Below, piece after piece: positions 41,542 through 44,170 of a DNA stretch of 44,170 nt. Under the pieces are notes generated by a model. That model ran no database searches, was not told the DNA's origin, and saw only the letters and a list, made by a program, of their open reading frames with translations. Position 1 is the stretch's first letter. Each line of letters begins with the position of its first letter. Source of the stretch: an uncultured Bacilli bacterium (GTDB lineage: Bacteria > Bacillota_I > Bacilli_A > RF39 > UBA660); NCBI GenBank assembly GCA_944329375.1, contig CALVIB010000008.1, positions 1-44,170 of the forward strand, written 5' to 3'. A program made the translations under genes and the position numbers.

Positions 41542-43447
41542 AAATATGTTTAGAATTTGCAAAACTACTATTTGAACTAAATGAATCAACGATTTTACCA
41601 GTACCATCTATAATCATAATATTCCCATTAGTATTCATCTTTAAAATATATTCGGTATTGCTAAGCTGTACTCCTTGCTCAATGTTAATTTCCCTGATTA
41701 AATCATTATAATCAAAAAATATACTTTTACTAACCATTTCTTTTCCAAATTTTTTAATTAACTCTTTTATAAAAACTTCCATTTGATTATCATTAATTCT
41801 ATAAATAATAACAGGCTGCTTATTACCTTGTAACATAATAAATTCAAAATCTTTTTGTTCTTCTTTTTTTAAAGAATCACTAGTTTGAGATGTATCAGTA
41901 ATATTAAAACCATCTACGATATCTGCAAATTCTTCATCACGATCATATAATTTATCTATAAAAATTTCAATAATTTCATCCTCATCATCAACATTATCAG
42001 CAAAAAACTTTATTGTTCTAATAACTTTATCAATTTCAAACTTTTTAAGTTTATCTCTATTACCTCTAGAAAAAAAGCTATACCAATTCGGATTACGACG
42101 TAAAATTAATTTTAAAATATTTTTAGTATTGTCTAAACCATGTCTACTTGTTGTTTCTTTAATAGCTGAAATCAAAGTATAGAAAAGACCTTGTTTCTTT
42201 TGAACACTATTATTTTCTAAAGATAAATTATCTATATGAATATTAGATGAAGTTTCTTCTTGATGTTTATCAGTAACATTAAAACCATCTACGATATCTG
42301 CAAATTCTTCATCACAATCATATAATTTATCTATAAAAATTTCAATAATTTCATCCTCATCATCAACATTATCAGCAAAAAACTTTATTGTTCTAATAAC
42401 TTTATCAATTTCAAACTTTTTAAGTTTATCTCTATTACCTCTAGAAAAAAAGCTATACCAATTCGGATTACGACGTAAAATTAATTTTAAAATATTTTTA
42501 GTATTGTCTAAACCATGTCTACTTGTTGTTTCTTTAATAGCTGAAATCAAAGTATAGAAAAGACTTTGCTTCTTTTGAACACTCTTACCATTTATATCTG
42601 TTGGATCTGCGGATGCTAGATATATTATTTGGGTATCTTTATCTATTTGTTTTACTCTCGCACTTTTTCCATCGCCTGTTTGTCCATGAAGCATCACTGG
42701 TATATCACTTAATATAGCTCCTTCTATAATATCTTCTTCATCTAATTCTTCTAAATCTAGGTTATATGGATTAGGCGTTTCTTCAAATAAAGTTTCAATC
42801 TCATCATTTGAATATTCTCCATCTGGTTTTAATGAATTTATAAATTCATTATTTAAAAATTGATATAACTTTGAAGTTTCAAAGTGACCATCATAATTTG
42901 GATTATCTATATTTATTGGTGCATTAAATAATACATCTTTAGATATTAACATATTATTTTCTCTATCAACATAAAATTTTACTGGCTTTACTTTATAATA
43001 TTTGCCTTCTTTATTAACATATTTTTCTCCATTATATTCATATTCTAAATCTTCATATAAGTAGCCAAAGTAATAAAATAAATAATATTTTTTACCTGTT
43101 GGTTTTAAGTTTACATTATTAGGTATATTGAACTGTACTTCTAAATCAGGATACTGTCCATATTCTACAACTTCAACACCATTTTCATATGTTATTTTTA
43201 AATTTCTGATTAAATCTTCTAGATTATCAGATTTTAGAACTGGGCGGACGCCGTACCTAAGGCAAGTATTGCCGAAGTCAAGCTCGCCAGAAGAAGTCAC
43301 ACGAAACTCGTCAGAGATGTTCCAACTGTAAAATAACGACGGCGTACTTGTCCAATAATCATAATCACAACCTCGTCCTACTTTTTCTAAAATTTTTGAT
43401 TTGCCCTCTACTTCTTCTTTTGACAATAATGTTACTTCTATATTCAT
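41540..43447 (-). CDS. chimeric protein: GVRP cassette, DUF6273-like part, truncated MoxR-type ATPase, duplicated unknown domain
   Basis: A 635-aa composite. Residues ~1-75 look like the C-terminal end of a DUF6273/C-lectin-like domain (DYDYWTSTPS ... YGVRPVLK) encoded by unusually G+C-rich DNA. Residues ~76-235 resemble the start of a similar domain (VEYGQYPD, KYYKVKPVKFYVD). Residues ~240-287 begin a MoxR-like AAA domain with Walker A HGQTGDGKS (~253-261) and IIYLASADPTDINGKS, but no Walker B, sensor or arginine finger follows. Instead a ~105-residue unknown domain occurs twice (289-392 and 414-518), then a unique tail. The ATG at 43447 after AGGTG starts inside a domain, so the gene is probably 5'-truncated. 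ATPase activity is unlikely. Confidence 0.65.
   Translation of the reverse strand: MNIEVTLLSKEEVEGKSKILEKVGRGCDYDYWTSTPSLFYSWNISDEFRVTSSGELDFGNTCLRYGVRPVLKSDNLEDLIRNLKITYENGVEVVEYGQYPDLEVQFNIPNNVNLKPTGKKYYLFYYFGYLYEDLEYEYNGEKYVNKEGKYYKVKPVKFYVDRENNMLISKDVLFNAPINIDNPNYDGHFETSKLYQFLNNEFINSLKPDGEYSNDEIETLFEETPNPYNLDLEELDEEDIIEGAILSDIPVMLHGQTGDGKSARVKQIDKDTQIIYLASADPTDINGKSVQKKQSLFYTLISAIKETTSRHGLDNTKNILKLILRRNPNWYSFFSRGNRDKLKKFEIDKVIRTIKFFADNVDDEDEIIEIFIDKLYDCDEEFADIVDGFNVTDKHQEETSSNIHIDNLSLENNSVQKKQGLFYTLISAIKETTSRHGLDNTKNILKLILRRNPNWYSFFSRGNRDKLKKFEIDKVIRTIKFFADNVDDEDEIIEIFIDKLYDRDEEFADIVDGFNITDTSQTSDSLKKEEQKDFEFIMLQGNKQPVIIYRINDNQMEVFIKELIKKFGKEMVSKSIFFDYNDLIREINIEQGVQLSNTEYILKMNTNGNIMIIDGTGKIVDSFSSNSSFANSKHI
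41894..42208 (-). repeat. 315-bp direct repeat, copy 2 (coding order)
   Basis: Nearly identical to 42269-42583 at an offset of 375 bases, with only about four substitutions seen by eye. It is in frame and encodes LFYTLISAIKETTSRHG through the acidic end VDGFNITD. Confidence 0.92.
42269..42583 (-). repeat. 315-bp direct repeat, copy 1 (coding order)
   Basis: The upstream coding copy; a 60-base unique spacer (42209-42268) separates it from copy 2. Its first residues directly follow the AAA fragment's NGKS, which marks the fusion point. Confidence 0.92.
43242..43350 (-). other. G+C-rich GVRP cassette inside the chimeric gene
   Basis: By hand count 56 of 109 bases are G or C, about twice the surroundings, and the boundaries are sharp. 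It encodes TSTPSLFYSWNISD through CLRYGVRP. The pattern W-S/T-S/T ... G ... GVRPV is that of C-lectin-fold ends, including targets of diversity-generating retroelements. No reverse transcriptase or template repeat is in the window. Confidence 0.5.
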
Positions 43448-43523
43448 CTGTCTCACCTACTGTATATATTATACCTTAAATACTATTAAAAACACAAGAA
43501 AATAATAAAATGTTAATTTAAAT

Positions 43524-44105
43524 TTGAAGTGCAACACTTTCCAATTTGAAAAAAGACCTGAAAACATCAATAATCGCACGGAATTTGGCCATTTTGAGAT
43601 TGATACAGTCATAGGCAGTAATAAAGGTATTCATAGTTGTTTACTAACTATGACTGAGCGTAAAACAAGATTTGAAATAGCTTTAAAAATAGAATCAAAG
43701 TCATCAGAATCAGTAGTAAAAAAAGTTAATCAATTAAAAGTTTATTTGAAGAAAAATTTCAGTAAAATCATTAAAAGTTTAACCACTGATAATGGTAGCG
43801 AATTTAGTGATTTTCTAGGTATCATTTCAGATACTGATACAAAAATATACTTCTGCCATCCATACGCATCTTGTGAAAAAGGAACTAATGAAAGACATAA
43901 CGGAATACTTAGATACTTTATTCCAAAAGGAACAAACATAGATGATTATTCGCTTAAATACATTAATAATTCAGTTAACTGGATGAATAATTATCCAAGA
44001 AAAATTTTAGATTATAAAACACCAATTGAAGCGTTAAAAGATGAGTTTCAAAATGAAAAATTATTAAACAAAATATTAAATATACAAAAAATGGTTAATG
44101 CATAA
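43524..44105 (+). mobile_element. IS30-family transposase, 5'-truncated remnant
   Basis: About 190 residues of the IS30 DDE catalytic domain: GHFEIDTVIGSNKG (first Asp), TMTERKTRFE, TTDNGSEFSDF (second Asp), and HPYASCEKGTNERHNGILRYFIPKG with the catalytic Glu. The N-terminal helix-turn-helix region of a full (~330-380 aa) enzyme is missing; the open frame begins at a TTG with no binding site. The bases AATTTAAATTTGAAGTGCAA at the 5' edge resemble an IS30 terminal repeat, suggesting an internal deletion. No matching right-end repeat is seen before the window ends. The 44106-44170 tail shows nothing I can assign. Confidence 0.8.
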
Positions 44106-44170
44106 TATTTATTCCAATTTCCTTTTGTAGACAGGTTCCCAGCATTGATACTTTCACTTTTCGCAACTAC

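Overview
The window is a low-G+C (well below 30% by eye), gene-dense stretch of a Gram-positive Bacillota-type chromosome. Shine-Dalgarno sites are strong (GGAGG/AGGTGAT), promoters are sigma-A-like with 17-base spacers, and terminators are compact hairpins that often overlap stop codons. The code is the standard bacterial one: several well-supported genes end in TGA and Trp is TGG. Gene content (minimal peptidoglycan enzymes, a short Rel, YerB/NAGPA-type surface proteins, DUF6273-like proteins) suggests an uncultured gut Bacilli lineage, such as the RF39/Erysipelotrichia neighbourhood. That placement is inference.

Layout. 261-10317 (-) is one capsule/exopolysaccharide operon transcribed from a clear promoter at 10348-10376: cpsC, cpsD (tyrosine kinase), cpsB (phosphatase), initiating phosphoglycosyltransferase, GT2, DUF6625-like transferase, Wzy polymerase, GT4, Wzx flippase and an LCP ligase. 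Together these make, export, polymerise and attach a wall polysaccharide. Upstream lies a phosphohexomutase with a small hypothetical gene (10507-12085). A PdaA-like deacetylase and a signal-less amidase with four LysM repeats converge at 13237/13240.

14503-17174 (-) is an aldo/keto reductase, HAD phosphatase and TrpD-fold transferase operon. 17330-19560 (+) is a nucleotidyltransferase plus HprK-like kinase pair of the kind known to tailor peptides. 19592-22764 (-) carries trpS, then a HAD protein overlapping a TrpRS-like protein that has lost its HIGH box. 22831-24270 is a Rel lacking its C-terminal regulatory region, preceded by a leader ORF whose stop codon sits in a terminator hairpin. 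A decayed copy of the amidase start lies just upstream.

24901-33327 (-) is housekeeping and surface material: Nudix, phosphoesterase, gmk, DUF1292, an unknown membrane protein, a pentapeptide-repeat protein, tRNA-Arg(CCT), HD protein, YerB-like, NAGPA-like and an unknown anchored protein. 33473-41457 holds a large surface protein, uvrC, a frameshifted lipoprotein gene, a YigZ-like gene, the YfmF/YfmH M16 pair, deoD and a 43-aa membrane protein.

The right end (41540-44170) is accessory and rearranged. It has a chimeric gene with a beheaded MoxR-type ATPase, a 315-bp near-identical direct repeat and a G+C-rich GVRP cassette that could be a hypervariable (DGR-like) module, followed by a truncated IS30-family transposase. 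The left edge (1-59) also carries a G+C-richer coding scrap.

The strongest candidates for something undescribed are the rel leader attenuator, the HAD/TrpRS-like pair, the NTase/HprK-like pair, the reductase/HAD/TrpD-fold operon and the G+C-rich cassette in the chimeric gene.
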